Source of the DNA: DAOUTY01 sp964453665
GTDB lineage: Bacteria > Chloroflexota > Dehalococcoidia > SZUA-161
Direction of reading: 5' to 3'
Length of the DNA: 23,411 nt
NCBI GenBank assembly: GCA_964453665.1
Contig: CAYVQT010000047.1
Span: 1 to 23,411 of the forward strand
Positions 1 to 6,924 of the stretch are shown here, piece by piece (the first letter of the stretch is position 1; each line of letters opens with the position of its first letter). The notes under the pieces were generated by a model, which did no database searches, had not been told where the DNA came from, and saw nothing but the letters and a program-made list of their open reading frames with translations. Made by a program: the position numbers and the translations under genes.

Positions 1-45
<45 letters not shown>

Positions 46-86
46 TACATTAAACTAACTGACAGAACCTTGACAGTACCATATTC

Positions 87-101
87 AATTGTTAAGGTGC
101 T
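87..101 (-). promoter_or_regulatory. boxA-like rRNA antitermination element
   Basis: Read on the minus strand this is AGCACCTTAACAATT, which agrees at 12 of 15 positions with the E. coli rrn boxA TGCTCTTTAACAATT, including the TTAACAATT core. In rRNA leaders and 16S-23S spacers boxA recruits NusB-NusE and makes RNA polymerase resistant to Rho. Its position, about 42 nt before the mature 23S end and downstream of the promoter at 216-244, is what is expected for a functional element. Confidence 0.7.
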
Positions 102-116
102 TTTTTCAACATTAAA

Positions 117-141
117 TGCGGCTTGATGTACTCAAGCCGCA
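117..141. repeat. Perfect 10-bp hairpin in the 23S leader
   Basis: Positions 117-126 pair perfectly with 132-141 around a 5-nt loop. On the rRNA-leader (minus) strand no U-tract follows directly, so it does not look like an intrinsic terminator. It may be a leader processing or antitermination structure next to boxA; that role is inferred from position only. Confidence 0.5.
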
Positions 142-215
142 CCTGTTACGTACATCAGCCTCGTGTTACGGGATATTAACTTGTGTCAACTGCTATTGTC
201 ATCGGCATCAAGTCG

Positions 216-244
216 AGTATACAATGGTTAAAATAGGTTGTCAA
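216..244 (-). promoter_or_regulatory. Sigma-70-type promoter for the 23S rRNA gene
   Basis: On the minus strand a perfect -35 box TTGACA (239-244) is separated by exactly 17 nt from a -10 box TATACT (216-221). The predicted start near position 209 gives a leader of about 165 nt that contains the hairpin and boxA before the mature 23S 5' end. A second TTGACA lies further downstream on the same strand (rc of TGTCAA near 184-189) but has no convincing -10 box. Confidence 0.75.
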
Positions 245-289
245 GTAGCCCTCTTCGTTCCATTTTTTAAAATATCACGCTTAAAATTA

Positions 290-682
290 TTAACTCAGGA
301 CCCCCGCCCCGATCAGTTCGGCGAACTCCTCATCACCCATTCCCGGAATCTCTTTGGCGACATATTCGGTGTGCTCGCCGAAGGAAGGGAAGGGCCTCTG
401 GGGCTCTGAGGGGGTCTTGGACAGCCGGAAGGGCGGCCTCTCTGAGAGATGAAGTCCCATCTCGGCATGTTCCATCTCTTCAAAGTGCTTGCGGTGCCTG
501 AGCTGAAGGTCATGGTCAACGTTTTCTGTCCTGTGCAGCAGGGTATCGGACTTCGGTGATTTTGTCCGTGCGGGGTTGCCCGTGACCTTGCACAGCGCTT
601 CCCACTCCTTGTCGCTGAATACCGCTATGGAGACCCATCTCTCGGTACCCTTGCAGTGGTACACGCCGTGGGGCGCAGCGCC
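290..682 (-). pseudogene. Truncated, internally deleted copy of the family III CoA-transferase gene at 4325-5548
   Basis: Translated on the minus strand, this segment matches residues 238-407 of the intact CoA-transferase encoded at 4325-5548, with five amino-acid differences over 130 aligned residues. It lacks the first 237 residues, including the catalytic Asp176, and it lacks a 40-residue block (parent residues 291-330, nucleotides 4556-4675), an in-frame loss of 120 bp. The reading frame is otherwise open to a TAA at 290-292. An in-frame ATG at 707-709 exists, but there is no clear ribosome binding site and only nine unrelated residues precede the homology. Loss of the CoA-binding and catalytic half means it cannot be an active transferase. 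With the intact gene it forms same-orientation repeats that flank three rightward genes. Confidence 0.88.
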
Positions 683-692
683 ATGCTGAGTA

Positions 693-725
693 GTGATGGC
701 ACCATGCATAGCATGGTGCCATCAC
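693..725. repeat. Perfect 15-bp inverted repeat with 3-nt loop
   Basis: Positions 693-707 are the exact reverse complement of 711-725, with ATA as the loop. It begins about 10 bp after the point where homology to the intact CoA-transferase gene stops, and lies upstream of the lipocalin-like gene. No T-tract follows on either strand, so it is not a classical intrinsic terminator. It could be a junction scar, a repetitive hairpin element or an operator. Confidence 0.75.
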
Positions 726-750
726 CTGCCATCTTGACATGTAATAATAA

Positions 751-779
751 TTGCACAGTCGTGGGAGAACATGTAGAAT
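751..779 (+). promoter_or_regulatory. Possible promoter for the lipocalin-phosphotransferase-surE genes
   Basis: A -10-like TAGAAT (774-779) lies 17 nt downstream of TTGCAC (751-756), which is a weak -35 match. The start would fall near 786, about 28 nt before the GTG start at 814. A better -35, TTGACA at 734-739, has no -10 box at correct spacing. The call is tentative. Confidence 0.3.
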
Positions 780-813
780 AACGGGCAATCAGTATCGAAC
801 TAGGGAGGTCAAC

Positions 814-1899
814 GTGCTCACCAGATACGACGAGATGCTGTGCCACCAGGTGGTCTCCACCTTCGATCACCCCGCGACGAGCGCCAGAGAGTGGACGGAG
901 AGGCTGTGGTTCAGCGTTCACGACACTTCGGGCGCATTTCAACTGGTGTCTGGCTTCGGCTACTATCCCAACCGCAATGTAATGGATGCCTTCGGCCTGG
1001 TCGCGATAGAGGGCAAGACCCTTCACGCGGTCAGAGCCTCCCGCGAGCTCCGGCCGGGGATCGACGAGATCAGGGTCGGGCCGTTCGCCTACGAGGTCAT
1101 CGAGCCGCTGCGGAGGGTGCGGTGCTCTCTGGCCGACAACGAGCACGGGCTGACCTACGACCTGACCTTCGAGGGTAAAATGCCGCCCATCGAGGAGTCG
1201 CCGCAGTACACCCGCAGCCGGGGCCGGCTGATGGAGAACATTATCCGCTACCTGCAGCTCGGAAGGGCAGGCGGCCGCCTGAATGTAGAGGGCATGTCCT
1301 ACGAGATCGACGGGGAGCGTTATCTCGCCGAGAGGGACCACTCGTGGGGGCTCCGGCGCGAGAGCGGCATACCTGAGAGCGGCGTCCAGATGGGGGAGCT
1401 GCCCCAGATGTTCCTGTTTAACCTCGCTGCGATGCAGTTTGAGAAGTGGGGCGCCTGCTACCAGCTCAGGGAGGACCTGGGAACGGGCTACCGCTACTTC
1501 AGCGGCGGCGTGGCCTATCCCTACGAGGACGGCCGGGAGCGGATCGAGCTGGTGAATATGGAGCACGACTTCGAGTTCCAGCCGAACAGTAGGCGGATGA
1601 AAGAGGGGCGCGTGACGCTGTTCGCCGCCGACGGCTCAAAGATGGAGGTAACCATGCATCCCCTGAGCACGGTTTTCCTGAAGTGCGGCGGCTACTTCGG
1701 CTTCAGGGGCTTCACTCATGGCCTCTGGCTGGGGCCCAGTTTCATCGACGGCCTCAGGCTGGATATAACCAACCCGGACACGGTAAACGAGGCGTCCTTC
1801 CTCGATGACGTGATGTGTGAGCTCCGCTGCGGGGACGACGTCGGCTACGGGATCGTAGAGCTAGTGATCCCCGGCAGCTATCCCAAGTACGGTTTCTAG
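814..1899 (+). CDS. Lipocalin-like (AttH/CrtC or DUF7064-type) hypothetical protein
   Basis: This 361-residue soluble protein has no signal peptide or membrane segment. Its composition (many W, Y, F and G in alternating strands, and patterns such as DHSWG, FLFNLAAMQFEKWG and HDFEFQP) resembles the double-lipocalin fold of AttH/CrtC-like proteins, in which DHSWG is a recurrent signature. I do not know its substrate. The GTG at 814 is chosen as start because an excellent ribosome binding site, GGGAGGT at 803-809, precedes it; an upstream ATG at 751 lacks one. It is followed 97 bp later by an APH-type phosphotransferase and then surE, probably in one transcript. The coding sequence is rich in G and C, unlike the leftward genes further right. 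The family call is moderate and the function is unknown. Confidence 0.6.
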   Translation: MLTRYDEMLCHQVVSTFDHPATSAREWTERLWFSVHDTSGAFQLVSGFGYYPNRNVMDAFGLVAIEGKTLHAVRASRELRPGIDEIRVGPFAYEVIEPLRRVRCSLADNEHGLTYDLTFEGKMPPIEESPQYTRSRGRLMENIIRYLQLGRAGGRLNVEGMSYEIDGERYLAERDHSWGLRRESGIPESGVQMGELPQMFLFNLAAMQFEKWGACYQLREDLGTGYRYFSGGVAYPYEDGRERIELVNMEHDFEFQPNSRRMKEGRVTLFAADGSKMEVTMHPLSTVFLKCGGYFGFRGFTHGLWLGPSFIDGLRLDITNPDTVNEASFLDDVMCELRCGDDVGYGIVELVIPGSYPKYGF

Positions 1900-1912
1900 G
1901 AGCCTTCTTGAG

Positions 1913-1959
1913 AATCAAGGGCAGGTTGAAGCGGATGCTCCGGGCTACCCTGTTTTGTC
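1913..1959. repeat. Left arm of an imperfect inverted repeat flanking the phosphotransferase gene
   Basis: This 47-nt stretch matches the reverse complement of 3374-3444 at 43 of 47 positions, in two blocks (19/20 and 24/27) separated by a 24-nt insertion in the right arm. It lies in the gap between the lipocalin-like gene and the phosphotransferase gene. Confidence 0.75.
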
Positions 1960-1996
1960 GAGTCCTCGGGCAGACTCCTGGAGGGAGGTAGAAAGT

Positions 1997-3367
1997 ATGT
2001 TTTCACAGGAATTGGACTTGGTGGCGCTTGAGGCCAGACTGGCCAGGTGGCTGCAGGGCAAGATGCCCGAGGGGCAGGATATCTCCGTTTCGGGGTTAAA
2101 GCGGGCATCGGCCGGATTCTCCAACGAGACCTTCTTCTTTGACGTGACCTGGAAGGATCAGGGGCAGGCCAGGTCGGAGACAATGGTTCTCCGGCGTCAG
2201 CCCGAGGACGCCACGCTCTTCCCCGACTACGACTTGGGGAAGCAGTTCCGTATCATGGAACGCCTGGGGAAAACAGACATCCCGGTGCCCCAGGTGTACT
2301 GGCTCGAGGAAGACAAGGGAGTGCTCGGCAGCCCGTTCTACCTGATGAGCAAGATCGATGGCGACATCGCCCCCGAGATCCCGCCGTACCACTCCTTCGG
2401 CCTGTGCTACGACGCCACGCCCGAGCGCCGGAGGAAGCTCTGCATGAGCGGCCTCGAGGTTACCGCCAGGATTCATACTCTCGACTGGAAGAGCCTGGAC
2501 TTCTCCTTCCTCGGCGTACCCGCGCCCGGCAGCACGGACGCCATCGATTGGGAGCTGGACTACTACGAGAACTTCCTCAACTGGGCCCGGGAGGAGCCGC
2601 AGCCGATACTACAGGCGGCACTGGAATACCTCCGGGAGCACAAGTTCGCCCCCAAACGGACGACCCTGTGCTGGGGCGACTGCCGGATGGGCAACATGGT
2701 ATTCGGCGACAGCGACGAGGTGCCCGGGGTGCTCGACTGGGAGATGGCGTATCTCGGAAACCCCGAGGCGGACCTGGGATGGTTCCTGTTCATGGACTGG
2801 CAGCACAGCGAGGGCTACGGCATACCGCGGCTCGAGGGCTTCCCCAGCCCGGAGGAGATCGTCGCCCACTGGGAGAAGCTGACCGGCTGGAAGGCAGAGA
2901 ACATCTTTTACCACGAGGTCTTGGCAGCCTTCAAGTTCGGCGTCATCATGATGAAGGTCGTCAAGAACATGAAGGCGAGCAACGCGCCCATGACTAAGGA
3001 CATGGACATGAACAACTCCGCCACGCAGAGGCTGGCCGCCCTGCTGGAGCTGCCGCCGCCCGGGGAACAGCGGCAATTGACGAGTATCAACGATGTCACG
3101 GTTGTCATCCAGACGCACCTCACCGGCCCCGGCGGCTATAGCTGGTACCTTGTGGCCGACAGGGGTCAGGGAACCCGCTACGAGGGGATCGCTGAGAACG
3201 CCGACGCCTCCACGACGATGTCGTTCGAGACCTGGAAGGCTATTCAAAGCGACGAGTTGAATCGTGTCGAGGCATTTATGGGTGGGCTCATCCAGGTCGA
3301 GGGCGACGTAACGCTGCTTATGCAGCTTGAGGACATGCTCAACAGGTTCAGCCAGGGGCTTGTCTGA
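1997..3367 (+). CDS. APH-family phosphotransferase fused to a C-terminal SCP2-like domain
   Basis: This 456-residue cytoplasmic protein has an aminoglycoside-phosphotransferase-type kinase fold over about residues 30-345. The catalytic-loop motif reads LCWGDCRMGNMVF (225-237), with W226 where most members have His (HGD), D228 as catalytic base and N233. The metal-binding DWE follows at 247-249. The N-terminal part has FSNETF and the strand MVLRRQ, expected for nucleotide binding. Residues about 360-456 resemble an SCP2 sterol-carrier domain (DADTTM-like strand NADASTTMSF, then GLIQVEGD). Such kinases are often found with acyl-CoA metabolism genes, for example ACAD10/11-like proteins, but the phosphoacceptor is unknown. 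The ATG at 1997 is chosen because GGGAGGT lies 7 nt upstream. Inverted repeat arms flank the gene. Confidence 0.78.
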   Translation: MFSQELDLVALEARLARWLQGKMPEGQDISVSGLKRASAGFSNETFFFDVTWKDQGQARSETMVLRRQPEDATLFPDYDLGKQFRIMERLGKTDIPVPQVYWLEEDKGVLGSPFYLMSKIDGDIAPEIPPYHSFGLCYDATPERRRKLCMSGLEVTARIHTLDWKSLDFSFLGVPAPGSTDAIDWELDYYENFLNWAREEPQPILQAALEYLREHKFAPKRTTLCWGDCRMGNMVFGDSDEVPGVLDWEMAYLGNPEADLGWFLFMDWQHSEGYGIPRLEGFPSPEEIVAHWEKLTGWKAENIFYHEVLAAFKFGVIMMKVVKNMKASNAPMTKDMDMNNSATQRLAALLELPPPGEQRQLTSINDVTVVIQTHLTGPGGYSWYLVADRGQGTRYEGIAENADASTTMSFETWKAIQSDELNRVEAFMGGLIQVEGDVTLLMQLEDMLNRFSQGLV

Positions 3368-3373
3368 GAATCT

Positions 3374-3444
3374 GACAAAACGGGGTAGCCTGGAGCATTC
3401 GCTCCAGGCGGGGTTGAATCAGATGCTTCAACCTGCCCCTGATT
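3374..3444. repeat. Right arm of the inverted repeat, containing nested hairpins
   Basis: This 71-nt segment is the inverted counterpart of 1913-1959 with a 24-nt insertion. It contains a perfect 9-bp hairpin (3388-3396 with 3401-3409, loop ATTC) and a 7-bp hairpin (3412-3418 with 3427-3433). It lies between the phosphotransferase stop and surE. No T-tract follows, so termination is doubtful; a dispersed REP-like element is more likely. Confidence 0.7.
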
Positions 3445-3484
3445 TCTGGACACCCTCCCAGTTCGCCGGGAAGTACTGCTGATA

Positions 3485-4309
3485 ATGAACATCCTGGTCA
3501 CCAACGATGACGGAGTCGCCGCCCCGGGGCTGTGGGCGCTCGCAGAGAAGCTCAAGCGCGTGGCGGACGTGCTCGTAGTTGCCCCTGATAGGGAGCAGAC
3601 AGGGGTCGGCACGTCGATCACCCTGCACCAGCCGCTGCGGGTGAGAACGGCCAAGTCCGCCGTCGCCGGAGTCGAAGCCTATTCGATCGAAGGGACCCCC
3701 GCCGACAGCGTCATCGTCGGGATGCGGATGCTGTGGGAGGACCGGGTGGATCTGGTCGTTTCAGGCATCAACGAGGGGCCGAACCTGGGCCGGGACGTGC
3801 TCGTGTCGGGGACCGTGGGGGCCGCTCTGCAGGCGCACAACTGCGGCCTGCCGGCGATAGCCCTGTCCGTCGCCGCGATCGAGGACATGCATTTCGAGGT
3901 CGCCGCCTCCCTTGCTGCTCTCCTGGCGCGGCGGTCCTCTGCGGGCAAGCTGCCGCAGAGCGCGCTGCTCAACGTCAACCTGCCCAATCTGCCCCTGACC
4001 GAGATCAGGGGGATCGACATCACGCGGCTGGGCGACAGCGGCTACACGCAGGGCTTCGCCGTGAACAGGGTGGTGGGCAGCTACGACGCCCGAAGGACGT
4101 ACTGCTGGATCATCCCCGGGGCGACCGAGTTGAGGGAAGAGCGCGGAACGGATATCTGGGCGGTCACGCGGGACCGGATCTCGATCACGCCTATTCACAA
4201 CCGATTGACCAGCCACGAGGAACCCGAGTCGCTGCCGGCTGTCTGCTCCTGGCTCTCCCAGGAGCTGTTATCGGGCGGTCTGGCCGTGTCGGACCACCTG
4301 AGCCCCTGA
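3485..4309 (+). CDS. surE: 5'/3'-nucleotidase SurE (survival protein)
   Basis: SurE is a metal-dependent phosphatase of nucleoside monophosphates, often linked to stationary-phase survival and protein repair. This 274-residue product begins MNILVTNDDG with the metal-binding D8 and D9, continues with PDREQTGVGTS (34-44), EGTPADSV (69-76) and SGINEGPNLG (93-102) carrying the metal ligand N96, and has SGTVGAA. The serine that normally coordinates metal near residue 39 is a threonine here, a conservative change. The length is normal for the family. No strong ribosome binding site is visible, but the start fits the family N-terminus exactly. It is the last gene of the rightward cassette and converges on the CoA-transferase gene, whose stop is 15 bp away. 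Confidence 0.95.
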   Translation: MNILVTNDDGVAAPGLWALAEKLKRVADVLVVAPDREQTGVGTSITLHQPLRVRTAKSAVAGVEAYSIEGTPADSVIVGMRMLWEDRVDLVVSGINEGPNLGRDVLVSGTVGAALQAHNCGLPAIALSVAAIEDMHFEVAASLAALLARRSSAGKLPQSALLNVNLPNLPLTEIRGIDITRLGDSGYTQGFAVNRVVGSYDARRTYCWIIPGATELREERGTDIWAVTRDRISITPIHNRLTSHEEPESLPAVCSWLSQELLSGGLAVSDHLSP

Positions 4310-4324
4310 AGTCGATCCAGCCTC

Positions 4325-5548
4325 CTAGGCCAGAACCCCGGCTCCGATAAGTTCAGCAAACTCCTCATCACCCATTCCCAGAATCTCTTTGGCTACATAT
4401 TCGGTGTGCTCGCCGAAGGAGGGGAAGGGCCTCTGGGGCTCTGAGGGGGTCTTGGACAGCCGGAAGGGCGGCCTCTCTGAGAGATGAAGTCCCATCTCGG
4501 CATGTTCCATCTCTTCAAAGTGCTTGCGGTGTCTGAGCTGGAGGTCATGGTCAACCATGTCTTCGCCGGTCTGCACTATACCCGCCGCTACTCCCACCGC
4601 TTGCAGTTTAGCCATAATTTCTTCAGGGGTCTGGTTTCCGGTCCACTCTGCCATCAGGCTGTCAAGCTCTTCGATGTTCTCTGTTCGATGCAACAGGGTA
4701 TCGAACTTCGGTGATTTAGTCCGTGCGGGGTTGCCCATGACTTTGCATAGTGCTTCCCACTCCTTGTCGCTGAATACCGCTATGGAGACCCATCTCTCGG
4801 TCCCCTTACAGGGGTATACGCCGTGGGGCGCAGCGCCGGTGCAGCGGTTGCCCATGCGGTTCTGTATCCTGCCGTTGACTTTGTAGTCCATTATCACAGG
4901 AGATGCGAGATGGACGCTGGCTTCCAGCATGGCGAGGTCTATGTACTGCCCTTTGCCCGTGCGGCGTCGGTAGTCGACAGCAGCCATAAGCGCTATCAGG
5001 ACGTACCACGGTGCGATGAAATCGGTATAGGCAGCGACCGGTAAACATGGCGCCCGGTCAGGCCAGCCGAGGAGGTGTACGAATCCGTTTGTCGCCTGCA
5101 GAACCTGGCCGAATGACGGCTGCTGGGAGTGGGGTCCGTATTGACCGACCATGCTCATGCTGAGCATGATAACGTCCGGCTTTATTTTCTTTAACTCCTC
5201 ATAGTCCAGGCCCCGCCTCTTCATCACGCCGGGGCCGAAGGTCTCCAGGACTATATCGGCCCTCTTCACCAGTTTCTTCACGACATCCACACCGCGGGGC
5301 TCGCGCAGATTGATATTGATGCTGTACTTGCTGGAGTTGTAGTTGGCGAAGACGCCGCTGCTGTTTAACCCCGTAGCACCGGGTTTTATCGGTGTATATA
5401 CCCTTGTGCCATCGGGCCTGGTGGCGGATTCTATCTTGACGATCTCCGCGCCGTGGTCGCCGAGGAATTTGGTTACAATGGGCCCGGTGAAGACCCATGA
5501 GAAATCTACTACCTTTAATCCTTCCAGTGCGTACTTCATTTTCTTCAT
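4325..5548 (-). CDS. Family III CoA-transferase (CaiB/BaiF type), catalytic subunit
   Basis: This 407-residue protein is a family III CoA-transferase, which moves CoA between carboxylic acids through an aspartyl-CoA anhydride. The N-terminus EGLKVVDFSWVFTGPIVTK is typical, followed by GAEIVKIE (33-40), a SININLREPRG segment (76-86), ADIVLETFGPG (97-107) and TGKGQYIDLAMLEA (197-210). D176 in AAYTDF aligns with the catalytic Asp169 of formyl-CoA transferase. The ATG at 5548 has AGGG about 8 nt upstream; a second ATG nine bases on is less well placed. It starts 25 bp after the stop of another family III gene, so the two probably form a heteromer, as in BbsEF or SmtAB. The substrate cannot be read from sequence. 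Its 3' half is duplicated at 290-682. Confidence 0.9.
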   Translation of the reverse strand: MKKMKYALEGLKVVDFSWVFTGPIVTKFLGDHGAEIVKIESATRPDGTRVYTPIKPGATGLNSSGVFANYNSSKYSININLREPRGVDVVKKLVKRADIVLETFGPGVMKRRGLDYEELKKIKPDVIMLSMSMVGQYGPHSQQPSFGQVLQATNGFVHLLGWPDRAPCLPVAAYTDFIAPWYVLIALMAAVDYRRRTGKGQYIDLAMLEASVHLASPVIMDYKVNGRIQNRMGNRCTGAAPHGVYPCKGTERWVSIAVFSDKEWEALCKVMGNPARTKSPKFDTLLHRTENIEELDSLMAEWTGNQTPEEIMAKLQAVGVAAGIVQTGEDMVDHDLQLRHRKHFEEMEHAEMGLHLSERPPFRLSKTPSEPQRPFPSFGEHTEYVAKEILGMGDEEFAELIGAGVLA

Positions 5549-5573
5549 CTCGATATCCCTCTCGCTTAGCAGA

Positions 5574-6830
5574 TTAAATAACGTTTTCCCTCTTCAGTAC
5601 AGCAAGCTCTTCCTTGGAGAACCCCAGTTCCTTCTCGTATATCTCCTCGTTGTGCTCGCCGATAAGGGGAGCCCTATGCCCTTTTTGCCACGCCGTCTCG
5701 GTGGACTTGAAATAAGGGCCCGGGTAGGTGATGGACTCACCCAGCTCAGGGTGTTCCAGATCGACCCAGAAATCCCTGGCGGCGAGCTGCGGTGATTCGA
5801 GTATGTCTTTACCGGTGTTCACCGGCTGGATTACATTTCTCTGCCTTACCGCCTCCTCGTGAAGCTCCCGCTTGGTATGGTTCATAAAGTACTTACCGAT
5901 CTCCTCCTCCCAGTGATTTATATCATCCTGGGATACCTCGGCAAAGCTCAGCTTGGTCCACTCAATGCCTTTCATATCCATTCCGATACCTTCGGCGTTC
6001 ATGGATGCTATTAAGTCGTTCATCACCTCCGCCCCCGGCTGTGCCATAAGCAGCCGGTAGCAGACATAGCCGTCCTTGCAGGGCCAGATCAGCCTGTAGG
6101 TAACACCGTAGCGCTTCCAGAGAGGCCCCTCCCTGGTGTGGTCCAGGGATTTGAGGATGTACCAGTCGTGGGGCGCGTAGCAGAGGGTCCACACCATGGA
6201 CTCCTGCATGGAGACGTCGACATGCTGCCCCTCGCCGCTGAGACATCTGTAGTAATGGGCCATCAACGTTCCGACCGCTGCCTGTAATGAACCCTGGTAG
6301 TAAGACTGGTCGCTGCTGAACCGCACCGGGGGCCGGTCGGCATCTCCGCATATGTACACGTAACCCGCCATCGACATTGTAATCAGGTCGGGGGAGTTAT
6401 ATTTGCTGTAGGGTCCGGTCTGTCCGTATGGGGTGACCGAGGTCAGGATAACCCGGGGGTTGACTTTACTAAGAGCCTTGTATCCCAGCCCCAGCTTATT
6501 CAGATATCCGGGGGTAAAGGACTCGATAACGAAATCGGCGCTCCCGGTCAACCTCTTGAATATCTCCTGGCCATCTTTCGTCTCGATATTGAGCGTTATA
6601 CCCCTCTTGTTCATGTTGAAAGCGAACCAGTTGAGGCTTTTTTCGGGGTCGGGGGTGTCGTGGTAGTAAGGGCCGACATTCCTGGAGAGGTCGCCACCGG
6701 GCCTCTCAACCTTTATCACGTCGGCGCCGAACTCAGCCAGGACCTTGCCACATAAAGCCCCTCTGTCGTCTGTCAGATCGAGGACCCTGTAGCTATCCAG
6801 CATCGGGGGCTTTTGTTCTTCGTTGGGCAT
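5574..6830 (-). CDS. Family III CoA-transferase (CaiB/BaiF type), second subunit
   Basis: This 418-residue protein has the family III landmarks YRVLDLTDDRGALCGKVLAE, GADVIKVERPGGD, NKRGITLNI, ADFVIESFTPGYL and SGEGQHVDVSMQES. Aligning without gaps to its neighbour back from the GxGQ motif puts a tyrosine (Y177 of this start) at the catalytic Asp position; an Asp (D174) lies three residues earlier. This subunit may therefore be non-catalytic or use a shifted Asp. The start is set at ATG 6830, since AAAGGAG lies 9 nt upstream; an in-frame TTG at 6839 would abut that site. The 25-bp gap to the next gene and shared family point to a two-subunit enzyme. Substrate unknown. Confidence 0.88.
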   Translation of the reverse strand: MPNEEQKPPMLDSYRVLDLTDDRGALCGKVLAEFGADVIKVERPGGDLSRNVGPYYHDTPDPEKSLNWFAFNMNKRGITLNIETKDGQEIFKRLTGSADFVIESFTPGYLNKLGLGYKALSKVNPRVILTSVTPYGQTGPYSKYNSPDLITMSMAGYVYICGDADRPPVRFSSDQSYYQGSLQAAVGTLMAHYYRCLSGEGQHVDVSMQESMVWTLCYAPHDWYILKSLDHTREGPLWKRYGVTYRLIWPCKDGYVCYRLLMAQPGAEVMNDLIASMNAEGIGMDMKGIEWTKLSFAEVSQDDINHWEEEIGKYFMNHTKRELHEEAVRQRNVIQPVNTGKDILESPQLAARDFWVDLEHPELGESITYPGPYFKSTETAWQKGHRAPLIGEHNEEIYEKELGFSKEELAVLKRENVI

Positions 6831-6895
6831 CGTAGACAACTCCTTTCAAGGCCAGTCGGGGGATCGCTTCCCTGATCGATAGCGCACAACTGAAT

Positions 6896-6924
6896 ATTCT
6901 CCCATATTGCAGCTCTGATGTCAA
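6896..6924 (-). promoter_or_regulatory. Promoter for the CoA-transferase pair
   Basis: On the minus strand TTGACA (6919-6924) is followed after 17 nt by GAGAAT (6896-6901), a 4/6 match to the -10 box. The -35 box overlaps the nadE stop codon. The start would be near 6889, about 60 nt before the ATG at 6830. This would let the CoA-transferase genes be expressed separately from nadE. Confidence 0.5.

Noticed and set aside
117..141. Hairpin as an intrinsic terminator
   Set aside because: Neither strand has a T-tract directly after the stem, and it lies inside an rRNA leader that must be read through.
625..1566. Long minus-strand open frame (313 codons) opposite the lipocalin-like gene
   Set aside because: It is a shadow of the GC-rich plus-strand gene, with no ribosome binding site and low-complexity Leu, Val and Pro-rich composition.
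1955..1996. Upstream ATG for the phosphotransferase gene
   Set aside because: It has no ribosome binding site and overlaps the repeat arm; the ATG at 1997 has GGGAGGT at ideal spacing.
2609..3247. Minus-strand open frame (212 codons) opposite the phosphotransferase gene
   Set aside because: The plus frame has clear kinase and SCP2 motifs; the reverse frame has none and arises from third-position GC bias.
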